Shown here piece by piece: positions 1 through 11,709 of a stretch of 64,000 nucleotides of DNA. A program made the translations under genes and the position numbers. Origin of the DNA: Lineus longissimus (lineage: Eukaryota > Nemertea > Pilidiophora > Heteronemertea > Lineidae); assembly GCF_910592395.1 (NCBI RefSeq), contig NC_088315.1, forward strand, positions 11,412,501-11,476,500, given 5' to 3'. The notes beneath the pieces are model-generated. The model made no database searches and was not told the DNA's origin. It worked only from the letters and a program-made list of their open reading frames with translations. Each line of letters begins with the position of its first letter. Positions within the stretch are counted from its first letter, which is position 1.

Positions 1-1565
1 GCAAATTACTTATTTCTTGGAACGGAGGTTATCCGCCTACACAAGAGGCAGCAGAAGGAAAGTCCAAAGCATACTTTACGATGTGCCGCCAAGCCTAGCA
101 ACACAATTGATAGAGTATGTCTTTCATTACTATACAGTTTCTCTTCATCCACGCACCGTAAGAACTCAAATTCCTCAATCCAACACAACTTCCTTGATCT
201 GACCGACCCAATTAGGCATTATTTACAATGCATTTAACTCAAGCGTAATGCCCGGTCAATCTTATTCTCAAGGATCCCTGAAGCAAATGATTTACTGTTC
301 ATTTATAATACACAGACTTGCTACCAATTAATCAAATATCGAAATTTCAAACTGAATCTAAAACTAATGTTAATGAGTCCAAATCAGCCACATCATGTCC
401 AATATAGGGCAACAATCTCGAAATATGAGACACTTAAGATGAAGAGGTACTTACTGAAGAGTCACAAGTTAAAAGTTAGATTAAGTCGAAAAAGATAGTG
501 AAAACGAAATTGTTTTTTCACAGATACCATTCATTATTAACTATTTGGGGTCTGCCATGAACAATGGAACAATAAGATCACCGAAAAGGCCACCCTAAAT
601 AAGGTTGCCAATTCAAGAAATTAGTACCATTAGCCTTTAACCACAAATAATGTTTAAAATGAATCAGTGTTTTAGGTTTTAGAAATGTCCTATTTATTTT
701 AGTATGAAAAACAGATGATTTTTGGTGCAAGGAAGAGGCAGACCTGCTTATCCTCTGCCAAATGCGACCAATAGGTTAAGAAAGGTCACAGAAAGGGATT
801 CAGCATGTTGGAGAAAATAAATCACCTATCGTGTTATGAGTCAAAGGTGCTTTTAATTTATTAACAGTTTTCACGATCTCCTGGTTATAAGCTCGGTGCT
901 CTAACCACCTGCCACTGATCCCTCTGATAAATGGAACCTGAAAGTCAGTTTTATTTCTTCGATAAGTGTCAGGCGGTAGGCGGTACCGGTATATTGAAAA
1001 CCACTGGTTATGTCACGATGTGGGCAGACATGTTCTCAAAAATGACCTTCTTCATGGCTATATTGATCTCCCTGAATAACGCCGTAGGGAGATTTCATAG
1101 TTTCAAAACAACTTAGATTTATTATGGTTATACTAGACTTTGTACGAATGTCTCATCAAATGGCCTTACTGACCCGACACACTAAGCTGAAAAAACAAAA
1201 ATCTTCAGATTATTCTTCCAGCGGCAAATTGTAACATTTTAAGTGGACAAACGCAACCCAAAGTGCAAAGTGGCACTTATATTTGGGCCATTTGAACAAT
1301 AAATTGAGATTTTAATACCAAGTGTCACATTTCTAGATCATAGATAGGTGAAAATAGAAGTTGGTACTTGAACACTTTGAGTGCAATCTTCAAGTACATC
1401 AACTTTGTCCGTAATGGTTTGATTGATCTCTTGACATCTCGAATTTGATTTTTGCTCAGATTTTTTAAAAACTGCTTTGTCTTTCGTAATATTTAAGCTA
1501 TGGACCTCACACTCTCACTCCTTTTGTCTGTAATCAAACAGGTAAATGTAGCGCTTATACACTAC
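1..1565. other. No gene seen; AT-rich host DNA
   Basis: Only short ORFs occur here, none with a recognisable domain. The matching stretch of copy 2 (10167-12358) is equally non-coding, and its short ORFs are not kept intact between the copies. The only item of note is the tRNA-like stretch at 865-917. Confidence 0.6.
865..917 (-). other. tRNA-derived fragment (SINE head or tRNA relic)
   Basis: Read on the minus strand this has an A-box-like TGGCAGGTGGTTAGAGC followed by an anticodon-stem-like stretch with CTTATAACC, as in the 5' half of an isoleucine (UAU) tRNA. No convincing B box follows, so a working tRNA is unlikely. The same relic is present in copy 2 near 11660-11709. Confidence 0.3.
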
Positions 1566-1568
1566 ATT

Positions 1569-2280
1569 GGGTGATTTTAAAGTTGGTTTTGGTTTTAGTG
1601 TTAAGTGTTAGTGTCAGTTTTATTCTTAATTTCTACCCCTAAAAACATATGTCTGGATAAAACCAATTCGAGGTTTTAGTTTAACACCAACACCTGGTTT
1701 TATCTAAACACCTAAAACCTGGGCTGAAACTAAGAAGATGTTTTATTCTGCAGGTAAATCTAACACCAAGATGGACAGAGATAAAACCTTGAAAAACCAA
1801 ACATGCATGTTGTTGTCGTTGTTACTGTTGTTTCCCTATTGTAACCGCTTTCGATCTATATAAATTTGGTCGTCTTCTTTGTTAGTTTTATTGGTAATAT
1901 AAAATGCACTACAAATCTTCCAAATATATTACCGAGCTTGGATTAAGATCAGACCTTGGTGTTCAAATTGGTTTCAGTGTGAAACTAAAACCTAATTTGA
2001 AATAGGATAATGCTAAAACTGAGTGTCAAATCTAAAACCAGAACTGATTTCATTTCTGGTGTTGTGGAGAGTTTTAGTTTTAGTCCCGGTGTTAGTTTTT
2101 GACACTAAAACCATCCCTTAGTTTTAAGCTAAAACCGGACATAATGCTAAAACCAACAAACACCGACTTTGAAATAGGATGAAACTAAAACTCACTTCAT
2201 TTCAATGCTGGCTTAATCGAGGGTTTTAGTGTTCCAATTAGTTTTAAAACTAAATCTAAAAACTGACTTTGAAATCACCC
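1569..2280. mobile_element. Non-autonomous DNA transposon with GGGTGATTT termini
   Basis: The element starts GGGTGATTTTAAAGT and ends with its imperfect inverse (ACTTTGAAATCACCC), flanked by ATT on both sides, consistent with a 3-bp target duplication. The interior is full of short GTTTTAGTGTTA and inverse TAACACCAAAAC-like words and has no coding capacity. The copy in the second duplicate (12362-13201) is 128 bp longer inside. The 3-bp duplication and leading GGG would fit a PIF/Harbinger-type family, but without a transposase this is a guess. Confidence 0.55.
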
Positions 2281-3220
2281 ATTGTCAATCCAAAGGTGCC
2301 ACCAGAACCTTTTAATATCGCGCAGGTAGCTAAGGTCAGCGCACCAATGGGCTTTCGGTTTAAACGACCGCTTAGAGTAACATCCAGACTCCATAGAGGC
2401 GCCCATTATATTATCGTTAAGCTTAGCTAACATTTCATTCACATGAGCCTCCGCGGCCACACGGTCAGACATAGCATTTACATCAAGCATGTTCATTACA
2501 CGAAGTTTCTCACAGAGGATTTCATTATATTTTTGACACTGGGTGGAACAATTCCAAGTAACAGACCGCCGGGCATTGGTTAGTTGCGGCAGACCACCAC
2601 AGACAGGCCCACCTGTGGACACACACACCTTGAACACTGTCCTAATAGGAAGATGATCGCCCAGGTTACCCTCCTCTAAACTAACTGTCGAACACTCCAG
2701 AATGTTTTGGCAATCCATATCTGACGCCAAGATGTGGTCGATCCAAGTGAAGACACCCCGCTTTACATTAAAGAAGGTGTATTTGACAGACTGTTCAAAC
2801 TGGAAGTCAGCTATTTTAAGACCATTTGCGGAAATGAAATCATAACATTTTTTTGAGTAACGATTGAAACCCTTGGTTTTAAACCAGCTCCTGCTTAGAC
2901 TTGCCTCTAAAGGCAGCGGAGTATTAAAATCTCCACATAGCTTGATTGGAGCTGAACCGCCGTATTTATCCAAACAGACTTGCAATACGTCCAGACACTC
3001 AATGAATAAAGGAAGGTTATTTTTATCAGCGTTACTGTCGAAATATGGCATGTACACATTAATCACCATCTGACACAGAAAACCATTGGAGTCAGTCCCA
3101 GCGACACCAATCAAGTGATCATTGTCAATTACTATCTCATGCCAGCTCATATTACACTGTTTTCTCGCATAATGGCGATACCACCAAACGACCGCCATGA
3201 ATAATCTGGGTCAACATCAC
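2281..3220 (-). pseudogene. LINE ORF2 fragment: APE-type endonuclease, C-terminal part
   Basis: The minus-strand reading frame 3198-2275 has features of an apurinic-type (exonuclease-endonuclease-phosphatase) domain of a non-LTR retrotransposon: INVYMPYF, LCGDFNTPL (catalytic Asp/Asn) and GDHLPI near the end (His). After the endonuclease it runs into a linker ending KRFWWHLWIDN, where the GGGTGATTT transposon begins. The N-terminal part of the domain is separated from this piece by the 1,009-bp insertion 3221-4229 and resumes at 4239. No reverse transcriptase follows. The paralogue in copy 2 is broken by a frameshift near 13585 instead. This is a dead LINE, not a host gene. Confidence 0.8.
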
Positions 3221-4229
3221 GGTAGTTGATAAAGCTTGGAATCAGTGAAACCTTGGAACCAGTGATAAACCTTGGAATCAGTCCTAAAAATGCATAAAAA
3301 CATGAAATAATGCCATTCGAACCTAACGTGGTTACGAATCAACATTTGGAGCTTATTCTTACATGATCAGACCGGAATTTTATGGTAATTTAGAAATCTG
3401 TCGCATATCCGATTCAATAGTCTATATTTTAGAACAACCCAGTTGTACCTCGCCTCCAGTGTACAGTACTGATCTCCCAAATATGGGAAGACACGCCCAC
3501 CACACACCCATAATATGGACCAATAGCGCTCCGCTTATAAATACGCCACTACCACGCGGGGCCTATTTGAACTACGGATCGGTCTGTTCATACAGGGTGA
3601 TACAGAGAAAATTGGGGGCCTGTCATGCATTATGCATGGATAAGGTTGACGACTATGTCTAGGCCTAATTGTCTATGATTGACTGATATTTTATAACAAA
3701 CGATGAATAAAAGAAGCCTAGTCATGTATGTTTATTACCGAAGTTTGCGGATGAAAATTTCCTTCGCCGTGAGCGATTTCTTACATCTTCCAGTACGCAT
3801 CGAGGGATGCAGAGATCTTTGTGACGTCACCAGTTCTAAGCGGTTTTTTTTATTCACGTGTGTGTTTGTCCTATGATCTCGTGCATCTAGTACCGAGCAT
3901 AATACTTTATCGTCTATGGAATACAAAACAATCATAAAAACTAATTTTTGCTTCCATTGAAGAGAAATAAAATATTTTAACGACCACAACGCATTGCCAA
4001 TTGATGACGTCATCCTCCACATTAAAAATGTTGGCTTCTGAACTAACTGGCAAATTGCTATCAATAAAGTCAGCTGGGACGAGACTGTCAGTTGGGAGGG
4101 TATAAATCGTGGAAAGAACGCACCCGGTTTCCCGCGCTATTTGCACAGTGATTCCATGGTTTACATTGAATATTCCAAGGTTTATCAGTGTTTCCAAGGT
4201 TTCACTAATTCCATACTTTATCAACTACC
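3221..4229. mobile_element. 1-kb TIR element with 9-bp target duplication (Mutator-like non-autonomous)
   Basis: The termini are long inverted repeats: GGTAGTTGATAAAG at the left and its exact inverse CTTTATCAACTACC at the right, with similarity continuing about 60 bp inward. Both flanks carry CAACATCAC (3212-3220 and 4230-4238), a 9-bp target-site duplication. Copy 2 has the unoccupied site CAACATCAC once, at 14126-14134, proving insertion after duplication. ORFs of about 100 codons inside have no recognisable domain. A 9-bp duplication is typical of Mutator-like elements; no transposase is present. Confidence 0.85.
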
Positions 4230-4238
4230 CAACATCAC

Positions 4239-4551
4239 ACATACCAGATTTAGCGAATAGACTATACTGGGTTACGTCGAGGTTGGGATCCATAGTACCC
4301 AGCACGTCAAGTATGGAATTCAGTTCGTGAGGCCTGAGTCATGTTTCACTGAGACAGAGGATATCACAGTTTTGAAGCCGGCTGGCAATGTAAGAAAGGT
4401 TTGATTTGAAGCCGTGGCAGTTATAAGTTTCGCAGCTCAAAACACAATCCTCAGTATTGTTCGTACTCATACCTTGCCCATGGGTCGTTGGGTCTGGGGT
4501 AGTATCAATACGGCTCTGATGAGGTGTAGTATCCCTCGGTTTCGTACACGG
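4239..4551 (-). pseudogene. LINE ORF2 fragment: start of endonuclease domain
   Basis: Minus-strand reading includes NTEDCVLSCETYNCHGFKSN and then QNCDILCLSET, the opening beta-strand and first catalytic Glu of an APE-type endonuclease. It continues the fragment at 2281-3220 across the inserted TIR element. Upstream in the gene, where ORF1 should be, copy 1 has only the left edge of a fold-back element and a deletion. Confidence 0.7.
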
Positions 4552-4560
4552 CATTTGAAG

Positions 4561-4790
4561 GCCTCTCGGACAATTCCCCCCCCCCCCCCCGGACAATTCC
4601 CCCCGGTCAATTGCCTCCAGAGAGAGATAAAACGAGATTGCAAGAAACGTCCTCGTCCCTAAGATCCGTAAGCCAGGCAAAAAGAAGCTGGGTGCTGTTT
4701 GTCTAGTGTAATAGCACCCAGGGCGCTTATTGTCCAGTCGATCTCGAACCTGGGTACCATTTGTCGGCACCCAGGACGACATCCACCCTT
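4561..4790. other. Deleted remnant of GC-rich fold-back element
   Basis: After CATTTGAAG (4552-4560) the sequence starts GCCTCTCGGACAATTCCCCC, as at 14457 in copy 2, but most of the element and about 800 bp of adjacent LINE ORF1 are missing. About 180 bp with no match in copy 2 fills the gap, containing two imperfect GGGTGCTGTTTGTCTAG-type and GGGTACCATTTGTCGGC repeats. Confidence 0.5.
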
Positions 4791-5252
4791 TCAGACTAAG
4801 TTAGTAACTATCGTAACCAACTCGTTAATACCGTGCCGATCACCAGTGCTGGTATCAACCGTAGACAAATCGTTAGAAGGGCCGCCCTTTTCAGCACGCG
4901 TAAATATTTTGTCGGCATCTGATGACAGCTCATTATTGACAAGGCTAACGCCAAAAGCATATATGTCCTGCAGCATCTTGTGTTTCACCTATCTATTGAT
5001 TGCCCGACAGTCTTGTATATAGCTGAATCGCGCTTGCACTTTTCTACACAAGTTGGCCCGTAAGGACGGGACCGTGTTCGTATCATATCTATCCAGGACG
5101 TCATGAACGCCTCTCCATGAGTATTGGAAGATAATGGTGAGTTTATCGTTAAACAGGTCGTTTAGGGTGGATCCGCTAATGTTCACAAGTTTCGACTGAT
5201 CAAATGTGGGAAATCGACAGATTATATATTTTGTACTTTCTATCCATAGCAT
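4791..5252 (-). pseudogene. LINE ORF1 N-terminal relic
   Basis: Minus-strand readings 5252-4989 and 4988-4791 correspond to one ORF1 broken by a stop. The first part includes RANLCRKVQARFSYIQDC, the second NNELSSDADKIFTRA. The parallel region in copy 2 (16121-16521) leads into a coiled-coil and a C-terminal ORF1 domain absent here. The CAGGTC at 5154-5159 within this relic is the site where the Polinton landed in copy 2. Confidence 0.6.
5154..5159. other. Pre-integration (empty) target site of Polinton 1
   Basis: In copy 1 the host sequence reads GTTAAACAGGTCGTTTAGGG without interruption. In copy 2 the same CAGGTC occurs twice, at 16522-16527 and 35794-35799, around the Polinton. This paralogous empty site defines the element ends to the base and the 6-bp duplication. 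Confidence 0.95.
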
Positions 5253-7146
5253 CAGTACTTGAAAACTTCCGTAGACAATCTCTACACTGAACAGCAGTGG
5301 TAACTAATGACTCACTTCCATGTGATGATGTGTAATTTACTACAAGATGCTTTACCTGTACTGTGTAATATCTGTATACATGTATACCATGGTATGACTC
5401 ATCAAAACCTTGTGTTGATTCAAGGAGGGAGATGTAACATAATCGACTGTTATAAGTTTATACTTTAGTTACAATATCTTAGTGTAGATGTCTCTGCTTG
5501 ATAAATACCAGCTCCTTATTTGTATAAGATGATGCTCATTAGTATTCAGATTATAATGGCTTCTTTGCTCACTCAGCTTCTGTTTCTTCTCTTATACCAA
5601 AGTTTATAAACTAGTATACACAACATTCTCTTTATTTCAAATTCTGAAATATCTACAAGGAGATACTTCTTCACACCCGATTCTGCGAATCACCCTGACC
5701 CAGCATCACGCGATTTTCTGTGCAGGTAGTCATTTTTTAGCATGGCGTACGTGACAAGAGGGCTGAGGAAGGACTCGAAAGTTTTAGTTTTCAATGACTT
5801 CCGCTACCATCGTAACAAGAATGCCACTGAAAAGATATACTGGCGATGCTGGATTATTTCTATTAAGGGGTAAAATCGGGGGAACGCTGGACCCACACGG
5901 AAAACACTGAAAAAAGCCTTGGCGCTGAAAGTGTTGATACATGGAAGATTTTTGGTTTAATAGGCCAGCGGGTCATCTGATCTCTCCGGTTATCTTTATA
6001 TATACATGTACTGGTATGGCTCCACAAACACACGATGAATGAACACAGCCCCCAGTCAGTGATTCTAATAACTGTACAACAAACCCATCTTTTGTAGGCA
6101 CTTTCCGTTCGCCCTTCAATTTCAACAGCCACAAAGGATTCGTGCGAATATAAAAGAAACTGTACCTACCAGTATTGCTTCCCTCTATACTATACAAGTC
6201 CTACGACTAGGACGGACGTATAGGCTACAAAGTATTTTCTCAATCTGATGAGAAGGACGACTTTCTTCGGAGAAGCTATCGTGCCGGCCTGAGATTTATA
6301 TCAACATGTGAATTTATATCAATATGTGAGATTTATATCAATATGTGAACAACGGACACGGATTCGTTGAATCTTTAGACAGAGCATGCGCTGTCGCGCC
6401 AACCAGCTATAGACATATACATAGCCTAGTGACATATATAGACTACCACGTGACATATATATCGCTGCTAAAGGATGAAGAGAGCAATGTCTTCAAACAG
6501 TTCAAAATGTTCCTCCCGGCATGCCTGGAAAATGCAATTACATGTACATGTATTGTCATTCCCTTTGTTTATGGTGAAAAATTAAGACATTGTTCTATAT
6601 AGACCTGGCACCTTCAATTAGAGATAAAACGCGCAGAGAATCCTTTCCCTTGGCACATTGATTGTCATTCCTAAGGACAGTTTTTCCTGCCATGCCAGGC
6701 CTGTTGTAGCAGTTTTTAATGCCTGCGCCCTTCTTTGTATGGAGATAGGCCCCTACTCTCCTGCCGCAGCAGAGTGACCCCCTGAGATTTCATATCCTCA
6801 ATGGCTAATCATCCACCGTCTAAAGTTCCCCGCCGCCATCTGTGCAGTTCATCATGAGGAGAGACGATCAGAATGACGAAGGTCTCTATGAAACCATAAT
6901 ATATGTATTTAGTGGGGTAGGATATTTTCATGGGGACAATTGAAAGTATTCCACTGGTGTGACAAGAAACTCTGTCTTATGATAGTTTGGCCAAGGAGCA
7001 AAGGGTAGTAGGCCTATCGTGTGTTGAAAACCTTAGGACAAGGACTACAACTATACGGCTAAGGGCAAATAAAAAATAAGAATTCTCATGCGGATACAAC
7101 GAGAAGGATATGTTGTCTTTCGGAGAAACAGCTATATGAAGAAGGT
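5253..7146. other. No gene seen; host DNA, equivalent to 35900-38070
   Basis: Short ORFs only, not conserved with the matching part of copy 2. A small tandem repeat of about 23 bp (GATTTATATCAATATGTGA) lies at 6290-6348 and again at 37206-37272. Copy 2 has an extra 278 bp at 36615-36892 bounded by GCCA direct repeats. Confidence 0.6.
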
Positions 7147-8528
7147 TCGACAAGATAGGCCAGGAACTGGACAAGGATGACCAAGTCGACGTTCTTTACC
7201 TTGACCTATCCCGTGCGTTCGACAGTGTCCCCAGCAACCTCCTGTGTCATAAGCTCCGCAGTTTTGGTATTCATGATCAACTCTTGAAGTGGTTCGGGTC
7301 GTACCTGAACTCACGGACCCAAAAGGTGGTGCTTGAGGGGGAAGAGTCAACGCCCGCACCCGTTCTTTCGGGTGTCCCCGGCCCAGGGCTCTATTTTGGG
7401 CCCTCTTCTCTTCTCCTGCTATATAAATGATTTACCGGATGTTCTTACTGAAGAAACTCTTTCTGGTCTCTATGCAGACGATGCTAAATGTCTTCGCATT
7501 ATACGTGATATATTTGACTGTATCGCCTTGCAAGGTGACTTAGACGAGTTTGCTGTTTGGTGTAAAAAGTGGGGTCTAAGTTTTAACAAACCTAAATGTG
7601 TGATAATCTCTGTTACTAGAAAGTCAAACCCCATCCTATTCCTTTACAACATGGGCGGAACTCTGCTTGAAAGAGTAGGAGACGTAAATGATCTAGGTGT
7701 TATTGTTGAAAGCGATTTAACTTGGAACATGCATGTTGATCAAATTGTCTTTAAGGCTAACTCAGCCTGGTACGCGGTCAGAAGGGTGACTTGAAATTGT
7801 AACAACATTGAGTTATTGAAAACTGTGTATTGCAGTGTTATCCGTAGTAGACTGGAATACTGCAGCGTTGCCTGGGATTCTTCGTCTAAACGTAATTTGT
7901 CACGTTTAGAAGGTGTTCAACGTCGTGTAACGAGGCAGATTTTGGGCAATGAGACTGTTTACACAGATAGACTGTCGGCCTTGGGCCTTATGCCGTTGTC
8001 TTTCCGCAGAGAAATATTGGACCTCCTCTTTTTCACAATTGCTTGACAGGAAATTTTACTTTGCCCCTGCATGATTTTATCGAATTTTATTCAAGAAGAG
8101 GGGACAACTGTCTTTTACGCCTTCGTTTATGTAGGACTGAAACGTTTTTAGCATCTGATTTTGATAGAATTGTTAACCTGTGGAACGACCTCCCACGTGA
8201 CTTGCGCGTCACGCACAATCACAATTGTTTTAAACGTCTTGTAAATAAGTTTTATGATAACAAGTTTTATTCGTTCGATGTTTACAATAGTTGCTCTTGG
8301 GAAGGCTTTTGAGATATGCTAGCTGCAGGCCTACCTGAGATGCTTTTTTATACTTGTATTTTTATTTTGGTGCTAATTACTGGCAAGGGAAACCCATTAA
8401 AGAGGCTATTTTTTCGCGTAATGGGTTTCCCGTCTATGCTCTGCTGTTGTTCTATTACCGTTTGTTTTATGTACATGTATTTTTTGTAGAGCATAGAAAA
8501 GTTTAAATAAATGAATAAATAAATAAAA
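7147..8528 (+). pseudogene. 5'-truncated LINE: reverse transcriptase C-terminal half and 3' tail
   Basis: The plus strand encodes the core of a non-LTR reverse transcriptase: DVLYLDLSRAFDSV (motif A), then after a frameshift near 7365-7385 QGSILGPLLFSCYINDL (motif B) and YADDAKCL (catalytic motif C), followed by the thumb and C-terminal region to 8312, with further stops at 7792 and 8046. It ends in an A-rich tail of AAATAAATGAATAAATAAAT type. Copy 2 has the empty site AAGGT at 38066-38070; here AAGGT lies at 7142-7146 and 8529-8533, a short target duplication. The family is CR1/jockey-like by motif style. It is unrelated by position to the minus-strand LINE relic. Confidence 0.85.
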
Positions 8529-8759
8529 AAGGTGTCAATATGCAGGAAAACCATAGTCTGTATTATTACATACACGCAGGAAGAATGTCATGAATGTGGT
8601 GGAGAGGTGAATTGGCACTTTCGATGAGGAGAGTCCCTTTGACCACGACGAATCACAACAGTCACCAGGCGACATTTGACCAAGAAAGAGAGTGTCCCAT
8701 CATACTTTTCCCAAAATTAAAAATTTTCTACATACGGTTGATAAAGACACAAGAATTGA

Positions 8760-9532
8760 TACACAAAATGGCATAAATAGGTAAAAAAGTACACAATTTA
8801 AAAAAATATATAATTTGAATTCTCCCTTTTTCTATTCATAACTTTAACTTTATTTGTTGCGTAGGCATTGCATAGGCCTTAGAAATAGGTATATCAAATT
8901 TTCAGTATACCGTTATGGTTTTCAAGATTGAAAACACGGCTATCAAGATCATGATGATTGTAAAGATTCTAGGACAATTCCCTCTGCAAAAGGGTTAACC
9001 GATAAATGTACCAATGTTCAAGTTAAATTGCAATTAATCAATTAACATTCATCATAGAGCTGGACCCAATTGACAATGTGCCTGGCCAATTAGGTCTTAA
9101 CAGACAAATTATTAGATTCAAGACCAAACACAAGCTTTTTAGGGAAAATGGCGAGAATCTTAATGTGAAATGCCAGGTAGGATGCCAGGTGCGCCCCCAC
9201 CCCCCATTCCCAAGATCCTGGATCCGCCCCTAATAAGAATACGACTCGTGTATTTAAAAATTTAAAAGAACATGAATGTACATGTAGTTATTACCCAAAA
9301 AAACGTCAGCTACCCTGTTGGGCAACCTCTTCCATGAATTTTCCTCAAATTCATTCCGTAACAAAATTGTCCGCAATGTATTAAACTATGTTGAGGCACA
9401 ATCTTAGTCACAGTAGAAGAAAAATGGGCATGAAAAGATTAAGACATAGGCCGAGTCTGAACCAGTTGAAGAGAACAATATTCTGGAAAAAAAAATTGTG
9501 TGCTTTTTTTACCTATTTATGCCATTTTGTGT
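8760..9532. mobile_element. Inverted-repeat element present only in copy 1
   Basis: Arms of about 39 bp (TACACAAAATGGCATAAATA at 8760 and its inverse TATTTATGCCATTTTGTGTA ending 9532) bound a 773-bp non-coding segment that is absent from copy 2 at the matching place. It is probably a MITE, but no clear target duplication was seen because the right edge runs into a minisatellite and copy 2 carries about 49 bp of other sequence there. Confidence 0.5.
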
Positions 9533-9686
9533 ACCTCTTTTTCCGGTACCTTTTTTCCGGTACTTTTATTTCCTGTACTTTTATTTCCTGTTCTTTTATT
9601 TCCTGTTCTTTTATTTCCTGTACCTTTAATTCCGTAACTTTTTTTCCTGTACCTTTTTTTCCTGTACCTTTTTTACCGTATACCGT
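9533..9686. repeat. Minisatellite, about 15-bp unit
   Basis: Tandem imperfect copies of TTTTATTTCCTGTAC (variants with CCGGTAC and TTTTTTTCC) follow the inverted-repeat element directly. The array is absent in copy 2. Confidence 0.75.
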
Positions 9687-9766
9687 ATATTGTATAGCGT
9701 TTGCATTAGCATATTGTTTTAGGTGAATATGCCACACATTGATAGAAGTCTGCAATATTATCATGG

Positions 9767-10166
9767 GCGAAATAAAGACATAAATTATTCGAGTATGACA
9801 ACCATGGCATTTTGCCCATCTGGTTTGAATTTTGGATCAAGTGGAAAAGTAGTCCATATCATGTGCTCTGTCGTGAGACTCCGTACATCCTTAGATCCGA
9901 GAGAGGAATTACAAAAACTACAGTAATACTATTATTTGATTGTATTAAGCTTCATGATGATCAAAGTTCACAATATTTGAGGTTATCACTTATAAGTGAG
10001 ATCCTTACACTTCAGAATCTACCTTTACACTAACTACATGTACTTCAAATCAAGATTCCTATTTGATGCTAAGCGTGGGCGTGAGTGGGCGAGATTTGGA
10101 GAGACCAGGCCCAGGTCTGTTCAGGATGGGTTACAATCGTACAATTGTTCATCGGTAAAGACTGCA
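9767..10166. other. Spacer between duplication copies; no gene
   Basis: This 400 bp has no counterpart elsewhere in the window. The right part (about 10030-10166) probably belongs to the duplicated unit whose equivalent lies left of base 1. No coding feature seen. Confidence 0.5.
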
Positions 10167-10823
10167 GCAAATTACTTATTTCTTGGAACGGAAGTTATCC
10201 GCCTACACAAGAGGCAGCAGAAGGAAATTCCAAAGCATTCTTTACGATGTGCCGCCAAGCCAGCAACACAATTGATAGAGCATGTCTTTCATTACTATGA
10301 CAATATACAGTTTCTCTTCACCCGCGCACCGTAAGAACTCAAATTCCTCAATCCAACACAACTTCCTTGATGTGACCGATCCAATTAGGCCATATTTACA
10401 ATGTATTTAGCTCAAGCGTAATGCCCGGTCAATCTTATTCTCAAGGATCCCGGAAGCAAATGATTTACTGTTCATTTATAAAACACAGACTTGCTACCAA
10501 TTAATCAAATATCGAAATTTCAAACTGAATCTAAAACTAATATTATAAAGTCCAAATCGTCAGCCACGTCATGTCCAATATAGGGCAACAATCTCGAAAT
10601 ATGAGACACTTAAGATGAAGAGGTACTCACTGAAGAGTCACAAGTTAAAAGTTAGATTAAGTCGAAAAAGATAGTGAAAACGAAATTGTTTTTTCACAGA
10701 TACCATTCATTATTAACTATTTGGGGTCTGCCATAAACAATGGAACAATAAGATCACCGAAAAGGCCACCCTAAATAAGGTTGCCAATTCAAGAAATTAG
10801 TGCCATTAGACTTTAACCACAAA

Positions 10824-11438
10824 CTAGAATTGTCAGTTGAGTCTTTGCAGACTCTGGAGTCTCCGCCTCATATGCACACTGCCATGCATGTTGACAAAAA
10901 CAAAACAAAAACATCACTCTTTCACTTCAGCGATTTATTCGATGGTTTATGTGCGAAATACGACTGATCAAGGCAACATAAAGTGTCCAGAAGGGAAGAA
11001 CACATTCTTGAAACTCAGCTGCTTTAATTCACTGCCGTTTTTTTCCTATTTCATGGCCCATAAACTCCAAATATTAGGTTTTATAGAAAAATGCTTCGAT
11101 GGTGTAGACTAGTCCCTGGTCTTTATCCGTTACGTTCCTCCATATGTGCAGCCAATATGTGATACACATAACGCGGGGCACCAGTCATCGTGCCGGTATG
11201 GCGAGGTTTATTGGTTAAGAATTTACATGTATTGCGCTATGCATGCCCATAGCACTTTCGCGGCTGTTACCCAGATTGACTTCTTAGTTCATGGACACCC
11301 TCGTTTTATCGATGTTTTGCAATGCATTGCCGTGTTCATGTACATATGAAGCTTTCACCTGGGGACGAGAGTTTGCTGGAATACTTCTTGAGGAGAATAA
11401 TACCCTAATACAAAAGTCTCAGCCGATGGCGGAGACTA
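10824..11438. mobile_element. 615-bp insert specific to copy 2
   Basis: Copy 1 reads straight from CCACAAA to TAATGTTT at 641-655; copy 2 has 615 bp between. AGTCTCCGCC near the left end is matched by GGCGGAGACT at the right end, a 10-bp inverted match, but the outermost bases are not inverted repeats and no clear duplication exists. It is a short mobile element or a deletion in copy 1. Confidence 0.45.
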
Positions 11439-11659
11439 ATAATGTTTAAAATGAATCAGTCTTTTAGGTTTCAGAAATATCCTATTGATTTTAGTATGAA
11501 AAACAGATGATTTTTGGTGCAAGGAAGAAGCAGACCTGCTTATCCTCTGCCAAATGCGACCAATAGGTTGAGAAAGGTCACAGAAAGAGACTCAGCATGT
11601 TGGAGAAAATTAATCACCTATCGGGTTATGAGTCAAAGGTGCTTTTAATTTATTAACAG

Positions 11660-11709
11660 TTTTCACGATCTCCTGGTTATAAGCTCGGCGCCCTAACCAC
11701 CTGCCACTG
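11660..11709 (-). other. tRNA-derived fragment, copy 2
   Basis: Counterpart of 865-917, with the same A-box-like and TATAACC-containing stretch and no B box. Confidence 0.3.

Larger units (their letters stand above)
1..9766. repeat. Large direct segmental duplication, copy 1
   Basis: Bases 1-9766 match 10167-38439 in the same orientation, apart from insertions and deletions. The match is near-continuous: base 1 onward equals 10167 onward, and both lose similarity after the shared stretch ending TATTATCATGG at 9766 and 38439. The left end is cut by the window edge, so the unit may begin further left. Relative to copy 2, this copy gained a 1,009-bp TIR element (3221-4229), a truncated LINE (7147-8528) and an inverted-repeat element plus minisatellite (8760-9686). 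It lacks the Polinton, a 615-bp insert, a 278-bp insert and part of a LINE ORF1. An uncollapsed haplotype joined in assembly is an alternative to true tandem duplication. Confidence 0.9.

Noticed and set aside
865-917. Functional tRNA gene
   Set aside because: Lacks a B box and a closing acceptor stem; a SINE head or relic is more likely. The same applies to 43641-43719.
4414-4662. Plus-strand ORF with a poly-Pro run
   Set aside because: Antisense shadow of the LINE endonuclease and fold-back element; the Pro run comes from a C homopolymer.
6345-6602. Possible 85-aa host protein
   Set aside because: Its counterpart in copy 2 is not an open frame in the same register, and there is no recognisable domain.
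9388-9764. ORFs with repeated SCTFISC or EIKEQ peptides
   Set aside because: Both are translations of the minisatellite at 9533-9686 on opposite strands.
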